In this document: one piece after another, positions 1 to 8,720 of the stretch | Layout of the letters: each line of letters begins with the position of its first letter | Position numbering within the stretch: position 1 is the stretch's first letter | Source: Apostichopus californicus | Taxonomy: Eukaryota; Echinodermata; Holothuroidea; Aspidochirotida; Stichopodidae | NCBI GenBank assembly: GCA_020650975.1 | Contig: JAIPMN010005367.1 | Location: 1-22,482 of the forward strand | Reading direction: 5' to 3' | DNA: 22,482 nt | Position numbers and translations under genes: made by a program | Notes under the pieces: model-generated | What the model saw: the letters and a program-made list of their open reading frames with translations, nothing else | Told to the model about the DNA's origin: nothing | Database searches by the model: none

Positions 1-113
1 TTTTTTAAATTTCCAATCATATGATTTAGCGGATGTTCGGAAACACTTTTTGGCTCACCTTTGGGGGGGCCATGGCCCCCCTTGGCCCCCCCCCTTGGAT
101 CCGCCAGTGGCAT
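1..113 (-). repeat. Repeat end with G/C homopolymer runs and a GGATCCGCC motif, possibly hAT-like
   Basis: Runs of G and C (62-93) are followed by TTGGATCCGCCAGTG. Read on the minus strand this gives CACTGGCGGATCCAA, which resembles the CAGNGGCGGATCCA-like termini of many animal hAT elements. A related motif lies at 15888. The other end would be outside the window, so no target-site duplication can be tested. The short open frame through here is low-complexity and not convincing as coding. Confidence 0.35.
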
Positions 114-440
114 TCATTACATTCACTACCACAAACCTCACTCTTCGGCCTAAAATCGGAAAAATCGGACCGTATTCCGATAAATTATCGCTGTAGTGTG
201 ACCGGGCCTTTACTGCATATCAAAATGATATTACTGCAAGTTTCAAGTATCCAAAATAATATAAAAAAAGGAGACGGTTAAGGCTAAAACGTCGGCATAA
301 TTTAACTTATTCTCCCGGGACGCTCTGACCCTCAAGAGGGACAGTTCTAGCAGGTTGTACTATATAGTTCTTTGAACTTGTTGCTAGTAACAGTTCGAGG
401 GGGCTATTCCACAATAATTCAATCTTTGAATACCGATGAT
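114..440. other. Upstream intergenic DNA, no gene seen
   Basis: Non-coding DNA upstream of the zinc-finger gene. Positions 120-215 are richer in CpG, and 195-216 holds the string GTAGTGTGACCGGGCC, which looks like the end of a MITE-type repeat. I could not find a matching opposite end or a target duplication, so I do not call an element. Confidence 0.4.
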
Positions 441-458
441 GCAGCGCAGGTACGCTGC
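441..458. promoter_or_regulatory. GC-rich inverted repeat in the proximal promoter
   Basis: GCAGCG (441-446) and CGCTGC (453-458) are perfect complements around a 6-nt loop, about 105 bp upstream of the start codon. A further TGCGC-like string follows at 457-470. It could be a palindromic activator site such as an NRF1-type GCGC motif. That reading is weak. Confidence 0.25.
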
Positions 459-469
459 GCTAATTGCGC

Positions 470-476
470 TATAAAG
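470..476 (+). promoter_or_regulatory. TATA-like box of the zinc-finger gene
   Basis: TATAAAG lies 94 bp upstream of the start codon. At the usual 25-30 bp spacing, transcription would start near 500, giving a 5' UTR of about 60 nt. No transcript evidence is available from sequence alone. Confidence 0.3.
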
Positions 477-563
477 TATACACTATTCCAGATAACACGC
501 TTGCACTTCGAAGAACATCACAAAAAGACACTTACTTAGGCACAGACGTGAAAATAGAACTAA

Positions 564-604
564 ATGGGTCGTAAAAAGAAGAAGCCACAGAGGCCATGGT
601 GCTG
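564..604 (+). CDS. ZNF207: ZNF207 exon 1 (start codon, basic N-terminus)
   Basis: Encodes [13 protein letters not shown] plus two bases of Trp14 (phase 2). The lysine run is a likely nuclear or microtubule-binding signal. TAA at 561-563 is in frame immediately upstream. The -3 base is T, a weak Kozak context, while +4 is G. The exon end is set by the U12-type donor at 605. Confidence 0.93.
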
Positions 605-3600
605 GTATCCTTTTAATGAAAATTGTCTGGCTATCCTTATATTTTAGATTAAAAAAAAAGAGGTAATGTTAGTTGTAAAGAAGACTACCGTAATGTAGGT
701 AACCTAGGCTAATGTTACTTTGTCAGTGTTAGGTACTGTTAGGCTATGGTAGCCTAAGCTGAAATCTTGGCTGTTCGAAGTTGATATTTTACAATTTGTA
801 CATTCTAAGACCGACTTAAGAGCTAGCGTTAGGTTTAATAAAATAGGGTTTGTTTTCGGAGTGACAATAGAAGCAACACGTTTCTGAAAACATTGAGTCG
901 CAGTGAATTTAGTTGCTTTCAACATTTGTCTGAGAACAACAAAACATAGCCTATCAAACTTCAAACTCAGTGGCATAAAAAAGAAATCAAATAGAAAGTG
1001 AAATGTGTCACCTGCTTGATGCACTGTGCATTGCATAATGATGCCTTTCTTGTATCGGGCTGGTATATTCCAGTATTAAGAGGGTTTTTTTTAACTTTTG
1101 TTTTGGTTTTATTCATTGTGTGTAGAATCTCACCCAGTCATTGTACTGGATGTAAGGCAGGAGTAATGTCTTTTTGCTTTATGTACAGTTGGTATGTGGA
1201 TAGACTTGCATTTTCATTTTTTTAAATGTGGCAAATAGAACAATTTTAATGCTTATTTTGGAATAACAGTATTTTCTTTTGGGGAATCGGACATGTTGCA
1301 ATAGAACTAATTTATACAATTTCAGAGTAATAGTAATGTTTTTGTTCATCACAGAGACCCTTTCCCTCTTATGCTTAAGCTGATGGTTGGGTTTTATGCT
1401 CCTTTAAGTACATTTTGAGGCAACAAAAGAAAAAGGAAGGGTTAAAGAACTCCTGCTTAAAATGCCTTCAGAAAAGTATTGCTTCTTGACCTATAGCCTT
1501 TCATGTATTTGTGTTCATTATGTTCTGTGTCTAAATTCCTTAACAACATTGTGACAGGTATTGTAACAGGGATTTTGAAGATGAGAAGGTCTTAATACAG
1601 CACCAGAAGGCTAAGCACTTTAAATGTCACATATGTCACAAAAAGCTCTACACAGGTCCGGGATTAGCAATTCACTGCATGCAGGTAAGCAAATATGACA
1701 ATTTTTACAGAAAGCTAAGTCTTTTTAGTGTTGCCCATATCTTAGTGAAAGACTGTCTTTATGTTTTCTTTCCTGACTGGTATGTCTACAATGACCCAAA
1801 TGCTGTCTGAAATGATTTTACTGACTGTGTGATTATCTGACATGACTCAACTGTTCTGACTGCCTGAATGAATCAAATATCCTGACTGCCCTGCTTGAAA
1901 CGACTCAACTGTCCCTACCTCTATCTGAAATGCATCAACTGTCCTGAATTCTGAAATACTCAACTGTCCAGTGTTTCCCAATGACTTGTTTTTCCTTCAC
2001 AAAAATGCCTCAGTAATCTTTAACTCAATAAATTAAATTGTTTTCAATTTAGTTTTCAGGGCCTCTTGTGTCTCAATACTTGCCTCTTGTATCTCTTGTA
2101 ATCTTGTAATTCTGAAATACTCAACTGTCCATACTGCTGACTGAAATAACTCAACTTTTCCTACTACTGTCTGGAATGTCTCAAGTGACTCTTGAAACTG
2201 TCCTGAATTTCTGAGATGGCTGAATTGTCCCCAAGCTGATGACCGATATGACTTGACTGACTTAAAATAACTGTCCTCACCTCTGTGTCTGAAATGTCTC
2301 AACTGTCCTGACCAACGGAAACAACTTTGCTGATTGTTATGTCTGAAATGACTGAACTGTCCCAACAACTATGTCTGTAATGAATCAGCTGTCTTGACTA
2401 TCGGAAATGACTGAGCTGTGTTGACTGCTATACTAGTCTGCAATGTCTAAACTTCACTAATATGCCTTGGGGATCTTTAACTCAATAACTAAAATTGCTT
2501 TCAATTTAGTTTTCAGGGCCTCTTGTGTCTCAATACTTGCCCCTTGTATATCAATATGTGTTTAAAGGTAATATCCAAAATCAGGAATTGAAAAAACAGT
2601 GTTTGAATAGTTTTTAGACTGACCCTGTGACAGGAAAAGTATTGTGCTGAAAAGAGTGAGTGATAGAACTGGAACATTGCAAGAAGAAGATGAACAAGAA
2701 AATTAAAAAATACATTCTCTTAGATATTAAAGAATGGATCTGACACTATATATTTGGAGTAAGAAGAGCTCTTTCTCTTGCATCTTGTCAAGTTGTCAAG
2801 ATTTTTAATGCCCCTTTTTTCTACAGGTTCACAAAGAAAATATGGACAAAGTTCCAAATGCTTTGCCAAACAGAACAGATATAGAGATTGAAATATATGG
2901 TATGGAAGGAATTCCAGAAAAAGATCTGAAAGAGCATGCTGCTAAATTGGCATCTGGTAAGTCTTTTAGAAGAATTTTTTTGTTAATTCATTCAAGTGGC
3001 AATGACATAATTTGTTTCTGAAATAAGAAAATGTCATCCGATTGCAAAACCCATCTGTTTTGTTGAGATATCCATTTGCCAAAATGTACTGGTGGAGAAT
3101 TCAAATAAAAAAACAAGTTAAAAACAGGCCCAATTCCATCAAAGTTGTCCCTTCTTGAAACAGAGGTGATACCATGTGATTAAATTTTCCTTTGCCTTTA
3201 AAGGATGTTCAAAATTCCCATCCTGTGCTCACTCCCTGTCGAATATTAAGCAGATGTACTTCGTCACACTTGCTTCGTAAGTCCGAATACCCTTTTCTTT
3301 TGTTCTCAATAGATTCAGCAAACAAGAAGAAAGCAGAGCAAGATGGAGGGGCGTCTACCTCAGCCGGGCCTTCTCAGGCTGTGGCCACTTCAGCCCCGAC
3401 AGCTGCACCAATACCTGGTATGCAAGGGGGAATGATGCCCCCCATGCCCATGCCTGGTATGCCACCAGTGCCAATGCCTCCTAGGGGGATGCCCATGCCT
3501 GGTATGCCAGGTTTACCACCATTTGTTCCACCTCCACCCATTCCTGGGTAAGTACTTTGTAACAGGATCATTTTTAATTGCCACGTGCTGTCTGAGTTCT

Positions 3601-6600
3601 CGATTTATTGATCGAGCGATTTCAGCTTGTCTGTTGCAAAAGTGATAGTGCGTCATCTGTCAAGGAGTTGGGTTGTAATTGCTAACTTTCAATATAGATT
3701 TCAGGCGTAGAATTTCACGATTTTTTATCACTTGCTAAGAAATGCAATTAGCTTAAAAATATAACAAGTTCTCACTGTCACTTATCTGAATAATAACACA
3801 CATCAGTTATTGTAGAGGCCATTTAGAGCTGCCAAATGATACTTGCTGATAATAAGCAGTAATACTGGACTTAGGTTAGGAACGGAAATCCGCTTCTATG
3901 ACTGATGATTGTTAACCTACTTTCCATCTCTTTATGTCAGTTAAATATCTACTGGCAGAAAAAAAAAGTTTATTTTGACTTGCAAATGGTGAAATCTACT
4001 GGCATTTAGCCATGTTTCTGTTTGTAATGAATGAATCACTGATTTCAGGAAAAACACTTCATAGTGGATTGTTCGTTGATAGGCCACTAAGTGTAAATAA
4101 GGTTATCATTACGTTTCTTCAAGTATTTTGAAAACATCTCCGTTCATTCCATGAATTCTCATTTATCTCTCTAGTTTACCGATGCCCCCACTCCCTGGAA
4201 TGCCAGGAATGCCCCCCATGCCAGGAATGGTACGGATGCCTGGTGGAGCCATGCATAATCAAATGAACCACATGAGGCCGCCTCAACCAAGGTCGTCTAT
4301 GCCTGATCTTCCTGTCAGTAAACCTAGCCTCCCGATGGGACCGTCTATATCAAGCGCTGCAATTCCTCGGCCTGCACCACCCAAGCCGCTCTTTCCCAGT
4401 GCAGCATCGGTAAGTTTTCTGTTTACACTTCCACACGTAAACTCTACCTCAAAGAGGTTTTATGCAAAGTGCCAAACATATTGTCATGGACATTAATAAA
4501 AGAATATGATTTCACCTGTTTGATAAATTGATTAGATATTAGAATCACAAGACTGCTTGTTGACTTGAAGTGAATGTTACCATGGACACAGACTAGTGTT
4601 TCTAGTTGTCTGTCTATGAAGTTATCCATCTTTAAGAAAGCAGATTTTGTTCTTTTGCAAATTTAATTTGCTCTGTACAGCAGAACATTGAAACAAAAGA
4701 ATAGTATGCAAATCTTGGTTTTCCAAACACTAGTGTGTCATATCCCATTGTTGTGACTCTTTACACCTTTATTGGTATGTTTATCAAGAACATTGTTATT
4801 TCCAGCATTAGCTCTTCCATGTGTCGTCTTGCATAGTGAACTCCTATCCGTCAAGTATTTAATAAACATTCACTTCAGTGGGATCCACACTACTGCTTCC
4901 CACTTTTCTAAATCTTTCGCTGCAGAAATTCTCCACTCATGATATTAACCTATTATAAATGTCATGCGGTGCTCGAACTACAGCTCCTAAAATATTTATA
5001 CATCTCCTTTTTTTCTAAGGTGACAATCACCATTCTGATGGCATTTCCTAATTTTTGTATTTCCCACAACAGACCTCTGTGACATCCTCAAGCTCGGGAC
5101 CAGTCGGAGCAGACTTCAAACCACTGCAGAGTAGTGCGCCATCAACTTCAGCACCCAGTCAGTCGAAACCAACATTCCCTTCATACGCAGCGCCGCCTAT
5201 GCCATCTGCAGCAGCTTCTAGTTCGGCGACCACGCAAGCCAAAGTGACCTCGTCTGGAGACTCCAAGTCAAAGACAACGATAAGTACCAGCGCAACAAGT
5301 AAAATCATTCATCCTGATGAAGAGCTCTCATTGGTCAGTTCACGACACCATAGCATTTTGATTCTGGGTGACCTTGGGAGGTCGTTGCTAAGGAGATTTT
5401 ATAGCGAGCTGGGTATCACTACAAGTAGTAACATTTTACTCTACTTAAAATAAGTAAATTGTATGATTTAAACTACAAAGTGAAAGAGTATCAGAGAAGG
5501 ACAAGATTTTTATTGACACCGTCAGTGTTAGCATGGTTTACTTAATCACTCCTAAGTTGTGAAGTATGGGAATTGACAATTTGAAAGTAACTTTTAGCTT
5601 GTAATGAAATGAATAAATTCAGGTATGAACTCCATCTATTGACTTATTCAAGGTTTGCAAGTCGAATGTAAACTTTGCCTCAAAGCAAAATGTCAGAAAT
5701 GCTCTGTGGAAAAGTTGATAGGATTAGTATAATTTGGTCATGGTATAGACAGGAAGATTTATATCCTAGAGAGTGAAGTAATCCTTTTTATTCAAATTGA
5801 GAAATATCCTTTACAGAAGGTATTCTCTGCAGTATTTCAGATGCAGTACTTGTTGTTTGTTTAAGTTTGAACCTGATCAATGGCTTCTAGAGAGGGCATA
5901 TTTGGGACTGTATGAGGAATAAAACTTCTTCCCTTTTGAAATGTGAAATTCATTCTTGTTTTGTCAATAGCAGTTACCTGGTCATGTCAAGCACAGCTTA
6001 CTCAGATTACCATTGGCGATGTGTATTATTATATAGGACTTCATGATTTTGGCCATTAAAATGTATGCATCCTCCCTCCCCCCCCTCCTCCCACACACAC
6101 AAAATCTCTGTCTTCTATATAAACTTGGGAATCTTCTTGGAAATACTTGCATGTAGACTGCAAAGCTAGCCACAATTATTCATTATAATAATAGTACTGT
6201 TCTCTGCTTTTCACTCGCAGGAAGAAATCCGAGCCAAGTTACCCAAGTACTCAGCAAAGCCAAGCAGTCTACCGATGGCGTCCTCGTCGATGTCCATGAG
6301 CCACCAAGTCTCGCAGGCTTCCTCGCAACCTCCCGTCTCCAGCATGCCACCTGTATCTAGCATGCAACCGACATCTGGTATGGTCATGCACCCAAGAATG
6401 GATGGTGCTATGGGAATGGGCCAACCTATTATGGCTCCAGGTATGCCAGAGCATGCCAGACTGCCTCCTATGCAGATGATGGGTAAGTTCCAAATCTTGA
6501 TCCTCTTTCAAAAGTGGGATCATCCATCATTGAGATTGAGCAAAAAGTAAGTTTTCGTTTACGAGTTTGATTTGCTGAATAGATGAAAAGCGGGATATTC

Positions 6601-7447
6601 CCATTTGTACTTTCTTTTTTTAAGGGTGGGGGAAGGAGGGAGGGGATGTGGTTGAGAAGAGATTTCCAGTGTCATTGTCTGAAAAATTCAAAGCTTAATA
6701 TTTTGGTTCTGATTGTGGATAATCTGGTTTCAAACAACCAGTCATTGCAATCACCTTTCTTAGTGTGGCATTTATATATACTTTATTGGCTCGAGACCAG
6801 CGTGACTTTGGTGGTATTGAACTTGAACTTTCACCCGACAGATGTGTAGGTACCATCGCTAACAAGTATGGAAAGTATTTTATCCACTTGCAAGAGTATC
6901 GAAGAGAAAATGGTATCAGCAAAATGCTTATATATATGAAAGTCGACCAAATAGTTACCAAAAACTAGAATCCTAGCCCAAACTTCATCAGAGGCAGTTT
7001 AAACGAGCAAGAAGAAAGAAGGCACTAACTTACGACTCGTTAATCGATCAATTGATCGTTTAAGTAGAACTGAGTACGTGTTATGTATACAGAAGATGGC
7101 AAACAGGGGGATGACTGATATTGATAAGAATGGTAGCCAGAAGATGAAATGACTTATGGGACATGAACTGAGACATGAATGACAAATTAGCAGACAGTGA
7201 GGGAGATGTCCAGCTAGATGGATTGCCAGGCTTTCTAACTTTGATACAGTTTCATACTTGTTTTTTGTTTGTTTCTTCCTTTACTTCAGGTGGTATGAAT
7301 CCACAACAAATGGGTGGTATACCTCACATGCCGATGATGTTCCAGATGCCCCCAAGGTCAGACGGTCACCCATTTGGCATGCCTCCGCAGATGATGGACC
7401 GAATGCCTTACAGAGGACCACCGTACATGCACGGAGGAAGATTCTGA
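564..7447 (+). CDS. ZNF207: ZNF207/BuGZ: BUB3-interacting GLEBS-motif zinc-finger protein, 8 exons, 482 aa
   Basis: Coding exons: 564-604, 1558-1684, 2827-2956, 3313-3547, 4175-4409, 5073-5333, 6221-6482, 7290-7447. The joined frame is 1449 nt, stop TGA 7445-7447. An in-frame TAA (561-563) directly before the ATG fixes the start. Residues 12-58 hold two C2H2 fingers (C13/C16/H29/H34 and C37/C40/H53/H58), near-identical to vertebrate ZNF207 as I recall it. Residues 57-99 include the conserved [12 protein letters not shown]. Residues 130-250 are Pro/Met/Gly-rich low complexity. Conserved blocks follow: KPLFPSA (248-254), [10 protein letters not shown] (265-274) and the GLEBS region ending in [10 protein letters not shown] (344-353). 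The Met/Pro/Gly-rich tail ends in GGRF. In the family, the GLEBS motif binds BUB3 and stabilises it for kinetochore loading; the protein also binds microtubules, forms condensates at the spindle and takes part in splicing. Length matches the usual 480-495 aa. All introns except intron 1 have ordinary GT-AG borders. Confidence 0.95.
605..1557 (+). other. U12-type (minor spliceosome) intron 1
   Basis: The donor GTATCCTTT (605-613) matches the U12-class 5' splice-site consensus over all nine positions and differs from the GTAAGT donors elsewhere in this gene. TTCCTTAAC (1536-1544) matches the U12 branch-site consensus exactly. The branch adenine lies about 14 nt before the terminal CAG, inside the 10-20 nt window typical of this class. 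No long pyrimidine tract precedes the acceptor, as expected for U12 introns. The intron is 953 nt, GT-AG, phase 2. Confidence 0.93.
1558..1684 (+). CDS. ZNF207: ZNF207 exon 2 (both zinc-finger cores)
   Basis: Completes Trp14 and encodes residues to Gln56, including finger 1 ligands C16, H29, H34 and finger 2 ligands C37, C40, H53. The donor is GTAAGC, phase 0. Confidence 0.95.
1790..2455. repeat. Degenerate minisatellite in ZNF207 intron 2
   Basis: About 14 diverged units of roughly 26-35 bp, with a core like TGAAATGACTCAACTGTCC, run across most of intron 2. Examples start near 1842, 1892, 1929, 2112, 2141, 2290 and 2343. An unrelated block (1996-2095) interrupts the array. The 111-codon minus-strand frame here is a by-product of the repeat period and is not a gene. 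Confidence 0.8.
1996..2095 (+). repeat. 100-bp duplicated block, copy 1
   Basis: Shares about 85-90% identity by eye with 2453-2552 at a constant offset of 457 bp. The shared core runs from TTCAATTTAG to CTCAATACTTGCC. It sits inside the minisatellite, so the minisatellite plus block form a higher-order repeat. Confidence 0.8.
2453..2552 (+). repeat. 100-bp duplicated block, copy 2
   Basis: Partner of 1996-2095. Both copies contain an acceptor-like stretch (TTTAGTTTTCAG), but there is no open frame downstream to suggest an exon. Confidence 0.8.
2827..2956 (+). CDS. ZNF207: ZNF207 exon 3
   Basis: Starts with GTT (Val57), contributes His58, the last ligand of finger 2, and carries the conserved block [17 protein letters not shown] (residues 74-90). 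The donor is GTAAGT, phase 1. The acceptor is CTACAG. Confidence 0.93.
3313..3547 (+). CDS. ZNF207: ZNF207 exon 4 (Pro/Met/Gly-rich region)
   Basis: Residues 100-178. A short basic stretch (NKKKAEQ) and an Ala/Ser/Thr-rich linker lead into PGMP-type repeats. The acidic run I recall in human ZNF207 after the lysines is absent. In family members this low-complexity region supports condensate formation. The acceptor is CAATAG and the donor GTAAGT (phase 2). Confidence 0.92.
4175..4409 (+). CDS. ZNF207: ZNF207 exon 5
   Basis: Residues 178-256. It continues the PGMPPMPGM repeats and ends with the conserved KPLFPSAAS. It is the same length as exon 4 (235 nt), which may reflect expansion of one low-complexity exon or coincidence. 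The acceptor is TCTAG and the donor GTAAGT (phase 0). Confidence 0.92.
5073..5333 (+). CDS. ZNF207: ZNF207 exon 6 (first half of the GLEBS region)
   Basis: Residues 257-343, Ser/Thr/Ala-rich with conserved [10 protein letters not shown] and KPTFPSY, ending in [11 protein letters not shown]. The donor is the slightly weaker GTCAGT, phase 0. Confidence 0.93.
5334..6220 (+). other. ZNF207 intron 6
   Basis: 887 nt with no gene inside. It contains a polypyrimidine/CA run (about 6067-6105). The phase-0 border falls directly before the Glu-Glu pair of the GLEBS motif. Confidence 0.85.
6221..6482 (+). CDS. ZNF207: ZNF207 exon 7 (second half of the GLEBS region)
   Basis: Residues 344-431. It opens with [10 protein letters not shown], whose Glu-Glu pair is the BUB3-contact signature of GLEBS motifs. 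Met/Ser/Pro-rich low complexity follows. The donor is GTAAGT, phase 1. Confidence 0.93.
6483..7289 (+). other. ZNF207 intron 7, with a short unexplained open frame
   Basis: 807 nt. Positions 6765-6968 hold a 67-codon plus-strand frame whose middle, [16 protein letters not shown], faintly recalls PC4-type single-strand DNA-binding domains. The frame ends without the rest of such a domain, and I do not call it a gene. A perfect 14-bp palindrome, CGATCAATTGATCG, lies at 7045-7058. Confidence 0.4.
7290..7447 (+). CDS. ZNF207: ZNF207 exon 8 (C-terminus and stop)
   Basis: Residues 431-482, rich in Met, Pro and Gly, ending [10 protein letters not shown] before TGA. The ending corresponds to the GGRY tail of the vertebrate protein. 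The acceptor is TACTTCAG. Confidence 0.94.
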
Positions 7448-8440
7448 TAGACCAGCCGGTCGAAAGAATTAAGAGACGAAGGTTGGCATCAATTTGATTG
7501 TCACAAAATTAAAAAAAGGAAAGAAAAGTTTCCTGTATTACTTGTTGAAGGTGCATATTGATTTTGGAAGTCCTAAGATAAAACCTGCGGTCTTCATGTT
7601 AGGGAAACATTCTTGATTCTTTAGCCTGGACTCTTGAGGCCCTGCCAGGGCTTTCCAAAAGGCTTACTCTGATTAGAGCAAGACTTGATCATTGACTTTA
7701 GAAAATGGAGTCTATTCCGCCATGTGTTTCTTGGTCTCAGTTGAAATTGCCTTTAAAGAAATGTCAACTCTTTCCGACAATTTTAAATCCAAATATAAAT
7801 TGCAGAATATGTTTGGTGGTTTACCTATTTCAAAATGCATCTTGAAAATCCATTAACCATGAATTTTACGTGTCTACCGTTTTTGTTAGTAGCACAGTGA
7901 GCGTGAAAAAATTGGTCATCATTGGACATATATGCAGGAAGCAGTGTCTTTGTGTGCGATAAGTTAACATGAAACGGTGTGTCAATCTACTTATTACTCA
8001 ATCCACTAATTGTTACCAAAACACTAAGAAAAAGTGAAATCCAAATCATGCGATATTCAATGAAATATTCCGTTGGGTATTTCGTGTTTAATCTGTGATG
8101 GCATCAATGTTATCCATATTTAACTCCTGACCAAACCTAGGAATCTACAGCCATCGTCCTGGGTTCTATGGTCAAATCCTTTGTTAAGGATAAAGACAAA
8201 GGTGCTTTTGTCCTGTTGATGCAAGTCCATTGTTTTTCAGACTCATTGTGCTCTTTTGTATTCTCTGAACAAATAGTCTGGTCTTTAATTTCAACAACCT
8301 GTAGTTTATCAGTGAAAATATGATTTTGTAATGGTAGTAAACCCTTTTGGTTTTTAGGTTGTTGCATTTTTTTTGGGTTTATCCAAGTCTCATTGTTGAG
8401 AAAAATTGTCTGTCTGACCTTTCTCTGGAATTTGTAGTCA

Positions 8441-8448
8441 TGTAAATA
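8441..8448 (+). promoter_or_regulatory. Pumilio-type element TGTAAATA in the 3' UTR
   Basis: Exact match to the UGUANAUA consensus bound by PUF proteins, which usually repress or destabilise mRNAs. Chance occurrence in AT-rich DNA is appreciable. Confidence 0.4.
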
Positions 8449-8691
8449 TTTTATAAAGTTTCACTTTGATGTGTACACTCGAGTTTGGTGTAAAATTTTA
8501 AAGCAATTTCTTACTGCATGGAGGAAAAAAGATAGGTAAGTTTTGTAACCAAGATGAATCATATTTGACCTCCGGAGGGTAGGTGTGTCAGACAATGTGT
8601 AAAGAGTGACGGTTATGTCCAGTCAAACAAAGCAGGGGGAAGAAAAAGGGGGGGGAGGGTGTGGATGTGTGTATTACTTCATTTCAATGGA

Positions 8692-8697
8692 AATAAA
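8692..8697 (+). terminator. AATAAA polyadenylation signal
   Basis: Canonical hexamer about 1.24 kb after the stop codon, followed within 15-50 nt by T/GT-rich sequence (8703-8740) as expected for cleavage. It is the best candidate end of the ZNF207 transcript. Confidence 0.55.
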
Positions 8698-8720
8698 TGA
8701 TGGTATAGTTTGGTCATGCC

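Larger units (their letters stand above)
7448..8720 (+). other. Probable 3' UTR of ZNF207
   Basis: About 1.27 kb from the stop codon to just past the first well-supported polyadenylation signal, with no coding content. AT-rich stretches are followed by purine and G-rich tracts near the end (8634-8660). The 3' end is inferred from AATAAA at 8692 and the T/GT-rich sequence after it. Longer forms cannot be excluded. Confidence 0.6.

Noticed and set aside
704-1036. 110-codon minus-strand frame in intron 1
   Set aside because: No homology recognised, no upstream promoter or splice logic, and it lies within a well-defined intron.
2033-2368. 111-codon minus-strand frame with repeated GQFSHFRH-like peptides
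   Set aside because: It is the reverse reading of the intron 2 minisatellite; the periodicity explains the openness and no start or splice context supports a gene.
1842-2450. CRISPR-like array
   Set aside because: Units are diverged without constant spacers, and the context is a eukaryotic intron.
3374-3571. Gly/Ile-rich minus-strand frame
   Set aside because: Antisense shadow of the Pro/Met-rich exon 4 of ZNF207.
5055-5072. TTG codon at 5055 as an alternative start of the exon 6 frame
   Set aside because: It lies upstream of the CACAACAG acceptor; the protein is continuous from exon 5 across that junction.
6269-6523. His/Arg-rich minus-strand frame
   Set aside because: Antisense shadow of ZNF207 exon 7.
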